Shown one piece after another: positions 23,816-32,115 of a stretch of DNA of 33,540 bases (positions are counted from its first letter, which is position 1; each line of letters starts with the position of its first letter). Both the position numbers and the translations under genes were made by a program. A model generated the notes under the pieces. That model made no database searches. It was given only the letters and a program-made list of their open reading frames with translations, and had not been told where the DNA came from. Source of the DNA: Bacteroidales bacterium (GTDB taxonomy: Bacteria > Bacteroidota > Bacteroidia > Bacteroidales > Muribaculaceae); contig JAJBVP010000132.1 of NCBI GenBank assembly GCA_020859755.1, forward strand, positions 1 to 33,540, read 5' to 3'.

Positions 23816-25432
23816 ATGAAAAGCATCAGTGGCGAGAATAGAGTGTTAGCGTGGGTAATTGTCCTCGCTGGGGCTTTGTTGCCGTTGGTGACGTTGTCAA
23901 CCAGTTTCTATGAGGATGACGAGGCTTATCAGGCGTGGTGCACGCTGTCGCCGCTGGCGATGTCGCCCATGGCACCGTTGACGTTTTTGGTGGGCCGCTG
24001 GTGGCAAGCGATATTCGGCGAGGGGTTGTTGCAGTTGCATTGGCTCGCCTATGTGCTGCGCTTGGGTGTGGCCGGCGTAGGTTGCTGGTGGCTGTGGAGT
24101 CGCACGGGGAAAGCCGTTGTGGCGGCATTGTTGTTTGCGGTTGTTTGCGGCTGTGGGGGGCGTGACGTGTATTACGATTGGAACGCGCTTAACGAGCTGC
24201 TAATGGCAGTATTGTTGGTTGTAACGCTGCGGTATTGGGAGCGACCCTCATGGGAGGGTGCGGCATGGATGGGCGTGCTGGTAGGGCTGATGACGATGAC
24301 CCGACTGCCGTCGATTGTGGCCGCGTTGGTGCCCCTGGTGGTCATTCCGGCCAAATCTCGAGTGGGAGCCGACGGATGGAAGGCTCTTGGGATAGCCACG
24401 GGTGAGTTTGTGGTGATTGTAATAGGGGTGATCCTCTTGGCTTTCAACGGATTCATCGAGTATCTGGGGAGCTGGGGAGAGCGGGATTTCACCTCGGGAC
24501 ACACCACGCTGGGGTGGATTCTTTGGCTCAACCTGCAGCATTTCTTCCGTTGCACATATATAATGTATATAGCTGGCTTGGGGATCATCGCCTGGGCGTG
24601 GGTGGCGATAAAGACGGCACCAACAAGGGTGGTGATGTGGGCCGACGTCGTGGTGGGAGCGGTGTTGTCGTGCTGGCTGGCTCAGCTGCTCAGAGCGCGT
24701 TTCCAACTGGTTTACGGGTTGAATTGGGCGTTGTTTACGGGCGTTCTCTTGGTGCTATTCACTCAATATCGGAAGTTGAACAAGACAGCCCGAGCCATGG
24801 TATGGATTACGCTGGTATTCACCTTGTTACCGATGGTGGGCAGTAATGTGGTCATCTTCCGCATGTCGGTGGTTGCGCTGTTGCCGTTCTGGGTGTACGC
24901 GTTGTTGCCAGTGTGGCGACGCTGGTACACGGCGGCTGTTGTGATGCTGGCCGCGGGGATGTTGGGCGTGAATCTGTGGCTCCCGTTCCACCATTACACC
25001 AAGCTGGTTGAGCGCCCTCTGACGGAGGCAACCGCGATGATGGATATCCCTTATTACGAAGGGATTAGGACGTGGCCTGAGTACCGCGACATTTACCACT
25101 CCAACTATCAAGCCCTTCGCCGCTACGCCGAGCAACCGGGTGGAGTGATGATCATCGGGCACGACAAATTTGTGTACCAACTCGCATTGCGTGGCGTTAA
25201 CGCCGAGGAGCCGTGGCCCCACCGCTTTGAATACGAATTTGATGAGAATCTGCCAGGCATCACCCATGAAGTATTGGCCCAACTCCCTCATTACGACCAC
25301 GTTGCGATTGTAGAATTGCGTCCTTGGCGACAAAAATGGATTGTGGAGAAGATGCGCCCTGTGCTGGAGGAGCAGGGATTCCAACAGGTAGAAGACACTG
25401 GTTATAACTGCTTAATATTCAGTAGGAGATGA
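23816..25432 (+). CDS. Multi-pass membrane protein, GT-C glycosyltransferase-like, array copy 1
   Basis: This 538-residue protein has many hydrophobic segments, about ten or more, between residues 11 and about 395, and then a hydrophilic C-terminal part. Just after the first segment is FYEDDEAYQA with D34, D35 and E36, followed by AMSPMAPLTFLVGRWWQ and FGEGLLQLHWLAY. An acidic pair in the first external loop is the hallmark of GT-C glycosyltransferases that use lipid-linked sugars (PMT and ArnT type). Further conserved motifs are YYDWN, TRLPS, SWGERDFTSGH and LLPMVGSNV. The C-terminal domain carries GHDKFVYQLALRGVN near 448, PWPHRFEYE and DTGYNCLIFSRR. I do not recognise a named family; glycosyl transfer is an inference. 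Its stop overlaps the start of copy 2 (ATGA). Confidence 0.75.
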   Translation: MKSISGENRVLAWVIVLAGALLPLVTLSTSFYEDDEAYQAWCTLSPLAMSPMAPLTFLVGRWWQAIFGEGLLQLHWLAYVLRLGVAGVGCWWLWSRTGKAVVAALLFAVVCGCGGRDVYYDWNALNELLMAVLLVVTLRYWERPSWEGAAWMGVLVGLMTMTRLPSIVAALVPLVVIPAKSRVGADGWKALGIATGEFVVIVIGVILLAFNGFIEYLGSWGERDFTSGHTTLGWILWLNLQHFFRCTYIMYIAGLGIIAWAWVAIKTAPTRVVMWADVVVGAVLSCWLAQLLRARFQLVYGLNWALFTGVLLVLFTQYRKLNKTARAMVWITLVFTLLPMVGSNVVIFRMSVVALLPFWVYALLPVWRRWYTAAVVMLAAGMLGVNLWLPFHHYTKLVERPLTEATAMMDIPYYEGIRTWPEYRDIYHSNYQALRRYAEQPGGVMIIGHDKFVYQLALRGVNAEEPWPHRFEYEFDENLPGITHEVLAQLPHYDHVAIVELRPWRQKWIVEKMRPVLEEQGFQQVEDTGYNCLIFSRR

Positions 25433-27059
25433 CGGCCTGTGGGAGTGCATACGGATGGGTGAGACCAGCGTTGGCGTTGCTGTTGGTGGCGCTGGGGTGC
25501 TGCTTGCCTCTGATCACGCTCAACGCGGGTTTCTACGAGGACGATGAGCTGTATATGGCCATGGTATCGCTTCACCCCGATGGGATGTCGCCGGTGGCGC
25601 CGTTGACTTTTCTGTTGGGACGCTGGTGGCAAGCCCTGTTCGGCGAGGGTTTGGCTCAGTTGCACTGGCTGGCCTACGCCTTCCGAGTCGCTGCCTCGAT
25701 AGTGGCATGCCTATGGCTATGGCGACATAGTAAGCGGCTGATACTCGCGGCGTTGCTTTTCGTGGTGGCTGTCAACGCCTATCCCCGGGGATGTTTTACG
25801 ACTGGAATGTGGCGAGCGACTTATGGTTGGTGGGGTTGCTGGCTGGGCTGATTGATTATTGGCGCACACCCGTCACATGGCGCATCGTGCTGATGAGTTG
25901 TCTATTGACCTTGGCTGGATGGTGCCGGATTCCCTCTTTTGCGGCAGTGGTGATAGTGGTAGCTGTAGTGGCCATGAAATTGGGGTGGAACGCAAGGCTG
26001 TGGAAGGCGTTGACTATAGGATTCTGTACCGTTATCCTGCTGAGCTTCTTGGTATTGTGGCTTGCGTTTGGAGATGCGGGCACGTTTGTTGATCATTTCG
26101 GGGACAAGTACATCGTCTCGGGTCACAACCGATTGTCGCAGTACCTTCACGTGATGTGGAGTTACTACCTCCCGTTGTGTTATAAAACCTTTGTCATAGG
26201 GGTTTTAGCGATCATAGTGGCATGGCTTGCCGGCCAAAACGGAGGAGCGGAGGTGACAGTCAAAAGGCCTTGGGGAGTCGCGCTGCTGGCCATCGCCTGG
26301 GGATGCATGCTGGTGAGGGTGGTGAATCCCTACGACTGGGTGTACGGTTACGTATGGGCATGGGTGTTGTTCTGCCTGCTGGCCGTCGTAATCGCCTATT
26401 CCAGAAGCGATTCTTGGCACCGAATGGCGGCTGTTACGTCACTATTGTTCATGGTGTTGCCTTTGATAGGAACCAACGTGCCGCTTGCCCGATTCAACGT
26501 GGCCACCTACCTGCCGTTCTTGGCTTTAGGCCTCCTGGGGAGATGGCGACAATGGTTCTCGGTGGCGCTGACATTGTTTGGCGGGGGGATGGTGGCCTGG
26601 AGCGTGTTTTATCCCTTGAGCAAGGGGTGTAAGGAGCGAGACGCGACCGTGGGTGAAGCCTCCGTCACTTGCTGCTTGCCATATCTTGAGGGAATCGCCC
26701 TCACTCCCGATCAGAAAACGGTTTACGACACCAATTACCACGCCCTTAGGGGTTACGCCGAGGATGGTGGAGTGCTTCTCTTGGGACACGAGAAATACCT
26801 CTACGGTATGGCTTTGCGCGGGGTAAATACTCCTGAGCCTTGGCCACATCGCTTTGAAAGCGACAATTGGGCCGACGCCAACGACCTGCATGCCGAATTC
26901 CACAAGGTGGTGCCTCACTATAAATATGTAGCCATCAGCGAATTGCGCCCCTATCGCATGGTTGATGTTGAAGCCATTTATGAGCCAAGCTTGGAGAAGG
27001 AGGGTTTTGAACTGGTGGAGGATACGGGTTATAATTGCAAAATTTATCGTCGAAAATGA
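25429..27059 (+). pseudogene. GT-C-like membrane protein, array copy 2, frameshifted
   Basis: Two frames together make one array member. The first (25429-25851) encodes the N-terminal part with FYEDDELYMA (D38, D39, E40), MSPVAPLTFLLGRWWQ and FGEGLAQLHWLAY. The reading then continues in another frame, from about 25791 to 27059, with FYDWNVASD, CRIPS, IVSGHN, LPLIGTNVP, GHEKYLYGMALRGVN, PWPHRFE and DTGYNCKIYRRK. One missing base in CCCCGGGG (25783-25790) explains the break: adding one G joins the two as VNAYPRGMFYDWN, which aligns without gaps to copy 4. The repaired protein would have 543 residues. Causes could be true inactivation, a variable tract or a sequencing error. No canonical slippery heptamer in frame was found. 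The start is ATGA-coupled to copy 1. Confidence 0.75.
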
Positions 27060-28714
27060 GTAAACGCCTGCAGTGGATATTAGCCTTGATAATCGTTGTG
27101 GCGGGAGCTTGTATTCCGTTGCTAATCATCGATATAGGCTTTGACAACGACGATGAGTTTTACCAAGCTTATTGCGCGATGGAGCCTGAAGCGATGTCGC
27201 CCGTGGCCCCGCTGACGTTTCTGCTGGGTGGATGGTGGCAGGAGTTGGTGGGATGGGGGGTGTTGTCGTTGCGATGGTTGGCATGGATTTTCCGAATCGC
27301 AACAGCCTTTTTGGCTGCCGGTTGGTATTTTAATCGCACCCGCAAGCCAGTCGTTGCCGCGTGCCTTTTCGCGTTGATCGCCTGCGAGGCCAACTATGGC
27401 AGCGAGCTCTTCTGGGACTGGAATTATCCCAACCAGTTGCTGATGGTGTTGCTGATGATTCAGGTAATAATGATGTACGACACACGCTTGGAGTACTACA
27501 GCTTTGGTGTTGGCTTCACGTTCTCGCTGATGACGATGTCGCGTCTGCCGTCGGTGGTGTTCATCCTGCCTTTGATATGGATGTTATGGAAGTCGTACGG
27601 TTACGACTGGTGGAAGGGCCTTGTATTAGGTTTCGTGGGATTCGCATTGGCCTGGGTGGCCGTGACCTTGGCCGCCTTCGGCAGCTTTGAGGAATATTTC
27701 GCGCGCTGGGGCGAGCGTTACTTTACCTCGGGTCATCAGAACTTTGGCCAGATTTGCGACAACATTCTCTTTACGGTCCTCCCCAAGTCGGCCCCCACGA
27801 TGCTGGTGGCCATTGGATGCGTTTTGTGGGCTTGGGTTGCGTCAAGGCTCACGCCCTCACGACGAATCTTTTGGGTAGTAGTCGCCGCTGGCACTGTTAT
27901 CGCGGCCTGGGCTTTCCAGCGGGCTATGCTTCATTACTCGTGGATATACGGCTGGATGTGGGTGTGGTTGGCGGTAGAGGTATTGGTTTTTTTGCGGTAT
28001 TACAAGCGATTAAGACATGAAGGGCGAGTTGTGGGCCTGCTCGCCATATTCTTCACACTGCTGCCGATGCTGGGTAGCAATATACCGATGCGCAGGTGGT
28101 CGCTGGTGGTGATGGTGCCGTTCTGGCTGTGGGCGTGCCGCGATGTGTGTCGCCCGTGGTGCAAGGGGTTCATGGTGATGATCGGCATTGCCGTTGTGCT
28201 ATGCACAGCCATGCTACCGTATCGACAAATCACCAAGTGCTTTGTCCTAAGGGCGCAGGACGTCGACGAGGAATTCCCAACATATTATCTCCGTGGGGTA
28301 AGAGGATGGAGCGATGTGGTGAATAACGTGGACACCAATTTCTCCACCCTCGCCCGCTATAGCCGAAAACATGGTGGCATACTCATCTTGGGACACGACA
28401 AATTCCTCTACCAAACGCTCTTGCACGGGCTGAACACTCCCGACCCGTGGCCTCACCAGTTTGAGTATTACGTTGAGAGTGAGCAAGATGATATACGGCG
28501 CCGCATCAGCGAGGTGTTGCCCCAATACGATTACGTGGCCTTGGTGGAAATGTGGGGCGTATTCGAGGGCGAGCGCAAAGCTTATGAGCCTGAAATTCTT
28601 GCCGCCGGATTCCATATAGCCGAGGAAACGCCTTATCAATGTGTAATTTACGCTCGTCAGAACCCCCAAAACCGATATCGATGGAACTACCCCAATGGCT
28701 TAAATATACGATAA
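27056..28714 (+). CDS. Multi-pass membrane protein, GT-C glycosyltransferase-like, array copy 3
   Basis: This 552-residue protein starts at MSKRLQW, whose ATG overlaps the copy 2 stop (ATGA). An earlier in-frame ATG at 27035 would lie inside copy 2. The acidic motif is NDDEFYQAYC (D32, D33, E34), then AMSPVAPLTFLLGGWWQ, where the usual GRWWQ is GGWWQ. Conserved WDWN, MSRLPS, RWGERYFTSGH and LLPMLGSNIPMRR are present. The C-terminal domain has GHDKFLYQTLLHGLN and PWPHQFEYY. The end is longer than in the other copies (ARQNPQNRYRWNYP) because it reads 34 bases into copy 4. The transmembrane layout matches copy 1. Function as in copy 1 is inferred from motifs only. Confidence 0.75.
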   Translation: MSKRLQWILALIIVVAGACIPLLIIDIGFDNDDEFYQAYCAMEPEAMSPVAPLTFLLGGWWQELVGWGVLSLRWLAWIFRIATAFLAAGWYFNRTRKPVVAACLFALIACEANYGSELFWDWNYPNQLLMVLLMIQVIMMYDTRLEYYSFGVGFTFSLMTMSRLPSVVFILPLIWMLWKSYGYDWWKGLVLGFVGFALAWVAVTLAAFGSFEEYFARWGERYFTSGHQNFGQICDNILFTVLPKSAPTMLVAIGCVLWAWVASRLTPSRRIFWVVVAAGTVIAAWAFQRAMLHYSWIYGWMWVWLAVEVLVFLRYYKRLRHEGRVVGLLAIFFTLLPMLGSNIPMRRWSLVVMVPFWLWACRDVCRPWCKGFMVMIGIAVVLCTAMLPYRQITKCFVLRAQDVDEEFPTYYLRGVRGWSDVVNNVDTNFSTLARYSRKHGGILILGHDKFLYQTLLHGLNTPDPWPHQFEYYVESEQDDIRRRISEVLPQYDYVALVEMWGVFEGERKAYEPEILAAGFHIAEETPYQCVIYARQNPQNRYRWNYPNGLNIR

Positions 28715-30297
28715 CGATCTTGCTGGTACTCATCGGATTATGGCTACCTACGTTGACGTTGAACGTGGCCTTTTACCAGGACGATGAGTGCTACCAAGCC
28801 CTGTGCACGCTACAGGAGGACGCCATGTCGCCAATCGCCCCGCTGACGTTCATGATAGGGCGCTGGTGGCAAGCGTTGTGCGGCGAAGGCCTGGTGCAAT
28901 TGCATTGGCTGGCTTACTGGATTCGCATTGCCGGTGCCGTCGTTGTGAGCCTATGGTTTTGGCGCAGGACGGGACGCTCGGTGTTGGCCTCCCTGGTGTT
29001 TGTGGTCATGACCAGTGCACCTGTGCGACAGCCCTTCTACGACTGGAATGTGACCAGTGAATTCTTTCTCTTCTGCTTGATAATAGGGATGATAGAGTAC
29101 TGGAGACAACCTCGGCTGTGGCTGGCCGTGGCGATGTCGGGATTGGTGGCGTTGGCGGGAATGTTCCGTGCGCCATCACTAATATCGGGAGTGGTGTTGA
29201 TAGTGGTGGTAGGCATCAGGCTCAAATGGAACCGACAGTTTTGGGTAGCCCTTGGATGGGGCACACTGGTCCTGATGCTCATTTGGGTGGGCGTGATATG
29301 GTTGTGTTTCGGTAGCTTTGAGGATTACTTGGGATGCTTTGCTGAGCGTTACATAGTGTCGTCGCACAATAGGTGGTATCACTTTCTCGGGCCTATATGG
29401 CGTGCTTATTTACCCCATAACTGGCCGTCGTTGTTGCTAGGAATCGGGGTGATAGCTTGGATGTGGGTTTCGGCTAAGGTTGCCCCTACCCGATGGGCGT
29501 TGTGGATAGATTTCGCCTTGGGTATAGGCGCTTCATCCTGGCTGTTGCAACGTATGGTGGGCAACGGGGATTGGCTGTGGGGATATACCTGGGCGATGTA
29601 CGGCTTCTACATTTTCGCCTATTGTCACGTGAAGAGATATCTCAGTGGCGACCTCCGTGTAGCCGGGGTATTGGCACTGGTTTTCATGGTGTTGCCAATG
29701 TTGGGTACCAACGTCCCTTTGGCCCGTTTCGCGGTGGTGCCTTTCTTTGCGATGTGGCTATACGCGGTGCTACCCCAGTGGCGCACATGGTGGACGGGCA
29801 CTGTGCTGGCCATGATGGTAACCTTGATAAGCTATACCGCGGTGTTCTCCTTCCGACGGTTTCACAAGGAGTTTGACCTACCCACCGGCGAATGCACCGT
29901 AGGGATGCGTCTTCCTTATTTTGAGGGTATCACAATGTTCCCGCAGTACAAGGAGATATTTACACAAGGATATCTTACCCTGCTTCCTTACGCCCAACAA
30001 CCCGGTGGCGTGATGATACTGGGACACACTAAATACGTCTACCAATTGGCACTGCGTGACGTTAACGCGCCCGACCCGTGGCCACATCGTGTTGAGTACC
30101 ACCAGCGAGATGATTCGGCGACCATCGTCAAGGAGTTCCGAGAGGTAGCTCCTCGCTACAACACTGTTGCTATCGCCAATCTCTTTCCTTGGGATCAAGA
30201 CAAGACCCGAGGGATGCTTATCAAGGAAATCCATGCCCAGGGCTACGTGTTGAAAGAAGACAATGGCTATAACTGCACAATCTATTGCCGCCCATGA
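28681..30297 (+). CDS. Multi-pass membrane protein, GT-C glycosyltransferase-like, array copy 4
   Basis: This 538-residue protein, the same length as copy 1, is started at MELPQWLKYT because the first transmembrane segment then begins at residue 8, as in the other copies. An upstream in-frame ATG (28639) adds 14 non-conserved residues read from inside copy 3. The motifs are FYQDDECYQA (D34, D35, E36), AMSPIAPLTFMIGRWWQ, CGEGLVQLHWLAY, FYDWNVTSE, FRAPS, CFAERYIVSSHN and LPMLGTNVPLARF. The C-terminal domain reads GHTKYVYQLALRDVN, PWPHRVEY and NGYNCTIYCRP. It is closest to copy 2 in the FYDWNV region and in the GTNVPLAR motif, which suggests these two share a more recent ancestor. Confidence 0.75.
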   Translation: MELPQWLKYTITILLVLIGLWLPTLTLNVAFYQDDECYQALCTLQEDAMSPIAPLTFMIGRWWQALCGEGLVQLHWLAYWIRIAGAVVVSLWFWRRTGRSVLASLVFVVMTSAPVRQPFYDWNVTSEFFLFCLIIGMIEYWRQPRLWLAVAMSGLVALAGMFRAPSLISGVVLIVVVGIRLKWNRQFWVALGWGTLVLMLIWVGVIWLCFGSFEDYLGCFAERYIVSSHNRWYHFLGPIWRAYLPHNWPSLLLGIGVIAWMWVSAKVAPTRWALWIDFALGIGASSWLLQRMVGNGDWLWGYTWAMYGFYIFAYCHVKRYLSGDLRVAGVLALVFMVLPMLGTNVPLARFAVVPFFAMWLYAVLPQWRTWWTGTVLAMMVTLISYTAVFSFRRFHKEFDLPTGECTVGMRLPYFEGITMFPQYKEIFTQGYLTLLPYAQQPGGVMILGHTKYVYQLALRDVNAPDPWPHRVEYHQRDDSATIVKEFREVAPRYNTVAIANLFPWDQDKTRGMLIKEIHAQGYVLKEDNGYNCTIYCRP

Positions 30298-32012
30298 GTA
30301 GCCGTTTACAATATACGATCGCCTTGGGAATCATCGCTTTGGGAGCGTTGCTGCCGTTGATCACGCTCGATGTGAGCCTGTATGAGAGCGATGAGCCGTA
30401 TCAGGCTTATTGTACGCTGGCTCCCGAGGCTATGTCGCCGATCGCGCCGCTGACGTTCGCTATGGGTCGCTGGTGGCAAACTGTATTCGGCGAGGGGTTG
30501 CTCCAGCTGCGATGGCTGGCTTATGTGATAAGATTGGCCACGGCTTTAGTGGGGGCGATTTGGCTGGGTAGGACTACTCGAAGGCCAATAGCGGCGTCGG
30601 TAGCTTTCTTTGCCGCAATGGCTTGCGTGTCAACCGATTTGATGTACGACTGGAACTCCACGAGCCTGCTTTGGCTTGTGGCTTTGGCGATAACCTTGGT
30701 GGAATATTGGAATCGGCCCAGTTGGGAAAAGGTGGTGGCGATAGGCGTGCTTTCCGCTCTCGCCACGCTCTCGCGATTGCCATCAGGGGTGGCGATTTTG
30801 GTGGCTGCGGGGGTGATTATAGCGAAAGGATTCTCGAATACACGAATGCGCGAACGCACGAGTGAACGACAGATCGAGGGGACGGATACGCGACTTGGGC
30901 AACGGGTTATCCCAGGGAGGTGGCCCGAGCCGACGTTGCCCTTGGGGGTGGGCGTGGCGGCGTTCCTGCTGGCATATTTCGGGGGCGCTTGGCTGTGTTT
31001 CGGCTCGATTGACGAGTATTTCGGTCGCTGGGGGGAGCGCTATTTTGTCACTGGACATGACGGCATCCTGGCGACCGTGTGGCACGACTTGCCTCGCTAC
31101 CTCGCGGGCGGTTGCGCTACGTTCTTGCTCGGCGTGGGATGCTCGCTGTGGGCGTGGCTGGCTTGGAAGAGCCGTGTCAACCGATGGTCGCTATGGGTGG
31201 ATTACCTGATAGGCGCGGTGGTGAGTTGCTGGGCGATGCAACGATTGGTGAGCCACGGCGGCTGGGTGACGGGGTTGACATTGGCCTGGTATATGCTGTG
31301 TGTGGCCGGAGTAGTAGCCAATTGGAAGGGGATGAGCCAATTACGGCGAGTGGCGGGAGTGTTGGCGTTGCTGTTTATGATCGTGCAGATGGCTGGCAGC
31401 AATGTGCCCTGGGAGCGTTTCTCGGTGGCTTCTTGCTTGTGCTTGTGGATTTTCGCTGTACTGGGGAAAGATGGACCTTGGAGATGGCTCTCCGGGGCAA
31501 CGTTGGCGATGATCGCCGCCATGGTGGGATTCAACGCCATGTACCCCTTCCGAATAGAGTGTAAATGGCTTGATTTCACGGTCAACGGGGCTAACGCCAC
31601 GCTGGAAATCCCTTATTTTGAGGGAATCAAGGTGAATCAGGAGTACAAAACCAAACTGGAGACCAACTACCAGGCTATCCTCCCCTATGCCCAGTCGCCC
31701 AAGGGTATCCTTATCCTGGGTCACGACAAATTTGTCGACAATCTGTCGCTCCGCGGGATCAATAGCCGTGACGAATGGCCCCACCGATTTGAATTCAACG
31801 ATCAGCGACAGGCCCGGCAATTGGAGCGCGAACTCGACTCCACCCTGCCACGCTACGACCACGTGGCGATAGGCCAGGCACGCCCTTGGCACTTCGACGA
31901 GGTGGTGGCCATCTATGAGCCGATGCTGCTCGCCCGCGGCTTCCACCCGGTGCTCGACACGGGACAGTGCTGCCGTATCTACAGCCGCAAAACTGTCCAC
32001 TTTCAACCTTAA
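30294..32012 (+). CDS. Multi-pass membrane protein, GT-C glycosyltransferase-like, array copy 5
   Basis: This 572-residue protein starts at MSSRLQYT, whose ATG overlaps the copy 4 stop (ATGA). An in-frame TTG nine bases upstream is less likely. The first loop reads LYESDEPYQA, so the first Asp of the DDE motif is Ser here, but D33 and E34 remain. AMSPIAPLTFAMGRWWQ, FGEGLLQLRWLAY, YDWNS, SRLPS, RWGERYFVTGH and GSNVPWERF follow. The C-terminal domain has GHDKFVDNLSLRGIN, EWPHRFEF and DTGQCCRIYSRK, where the usual GYNC is GQCC. About 27 extra charged residues (near 180-207) interrupt a loop and are encoded by an array of 8-bp units. It is the last copy before gdhA. Confidence 0.75.
   Translation: MSSRLQYTIALGIIALGALLPLITLDVSLYESDEPYQAYCTLAPEAMSPIAPLTFAMGRWWQTVFGEGLLQLRWLAYVIRLATALVGAIWLGRTTRRPIAASVAFFAAMACVSTDLMYDWNSTSLLWLVALAITLVEYWNRPSWEKVVAIGVLSALATLSRLPSGVAILVAAGVIIAKGFSNTRMRERTSERQIEGTDTRLGQRVIPGRWPEPTLPLGVGVAAFLLAYFGGAWLCFGSIDEYFGRWGERYFVTGHDGILATVWHDLPRYLAGGCATFLLGVGCSLWAWLAWKSRVNRWSLWVDYLIGAVVSCWAMQRLVSHGGWVTGLTLAWYMLCVAGVVANWKGMSQLRRVAGVLALLFMIVQMAGSNVPWERFSVASCLCLWIFAVLGKDGPWRWLSGATLAMIAAMVGFNAMYPFRIECKWLDFTVNGANATLEIPYFEGIKVNQEYKTKLETNYQAILPYAQSPKGILILGHDKFVDNLSLRGINSRDEWPHRFEFNDQRQARQLERELDSTLPRYDHVAIGQARPWHFDEVVAIYEPMLLARGFHPVLDTGQCCRIYSRKTVHFQP
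30835..30898 (+). repeat. Array of 8-bp CG-led units inside copy 5
   Basis: Eight consecutive 8-bp units each begin with CG: CGAATACA, CGAATGCG, CGAACGCA, CGAGTGAA, CGACAGAT, CGAGGGGA, CGGATACG and CGACTTGG. The first three are nearly identical and the rest are decayed. The stretch encodes an Arg/Thr/Glu-rich insert absent from the other four copies. The period equals that of the intergenic octamer repeats. Confidence 0.7.
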
Positions 32013-32053
32013 ACCATCCCAAAGGAGGGGCGTTAAAAAATTTTACTGAAATT

Positions 32054-32086
32054 TTTGGCCATGTAAAGGGAAAAACCGTAACTTTG
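32054..32086 (+). promoter_or_regulatory. Promoter of gdhA
   Basis: A -33 box TTTG (32054-32057) and a perfect -7 box TAACTTTG (32079-32086) are separated by 21 bases. This is the best-formed Bacteroidetes-type promoter in the window. The implied leader is about 25 bases. Confidence 0.8.
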
Positions 32087-32115
32087 CTTTTGGTTAACTT
32101 AAAATCTACCTATAC

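Noticed and set aside
25783-25800. Programmed -1 frameshifting in array copy 2
   Set aside because: The zero-frame codons around CCCCGGGG do not form an X XXY YYZ slippery heptamer, and the other four copies need no shift. A deletion or sequencing error is simpler.
28639-28680. Earlier in-frame start for array copy 4 (similar cases at 27035 and 30285)
   Set aside because: The added residues are read from inside the previous copy and are not shared among paralogues. The later starts place the first membrane segment at the same distance in all copies.
30285-30290. TTG start for array copy 5
   Set aside because: It adds only three residues. The ATG at 30294 forms the same ATGA junction as seen between the other copies.
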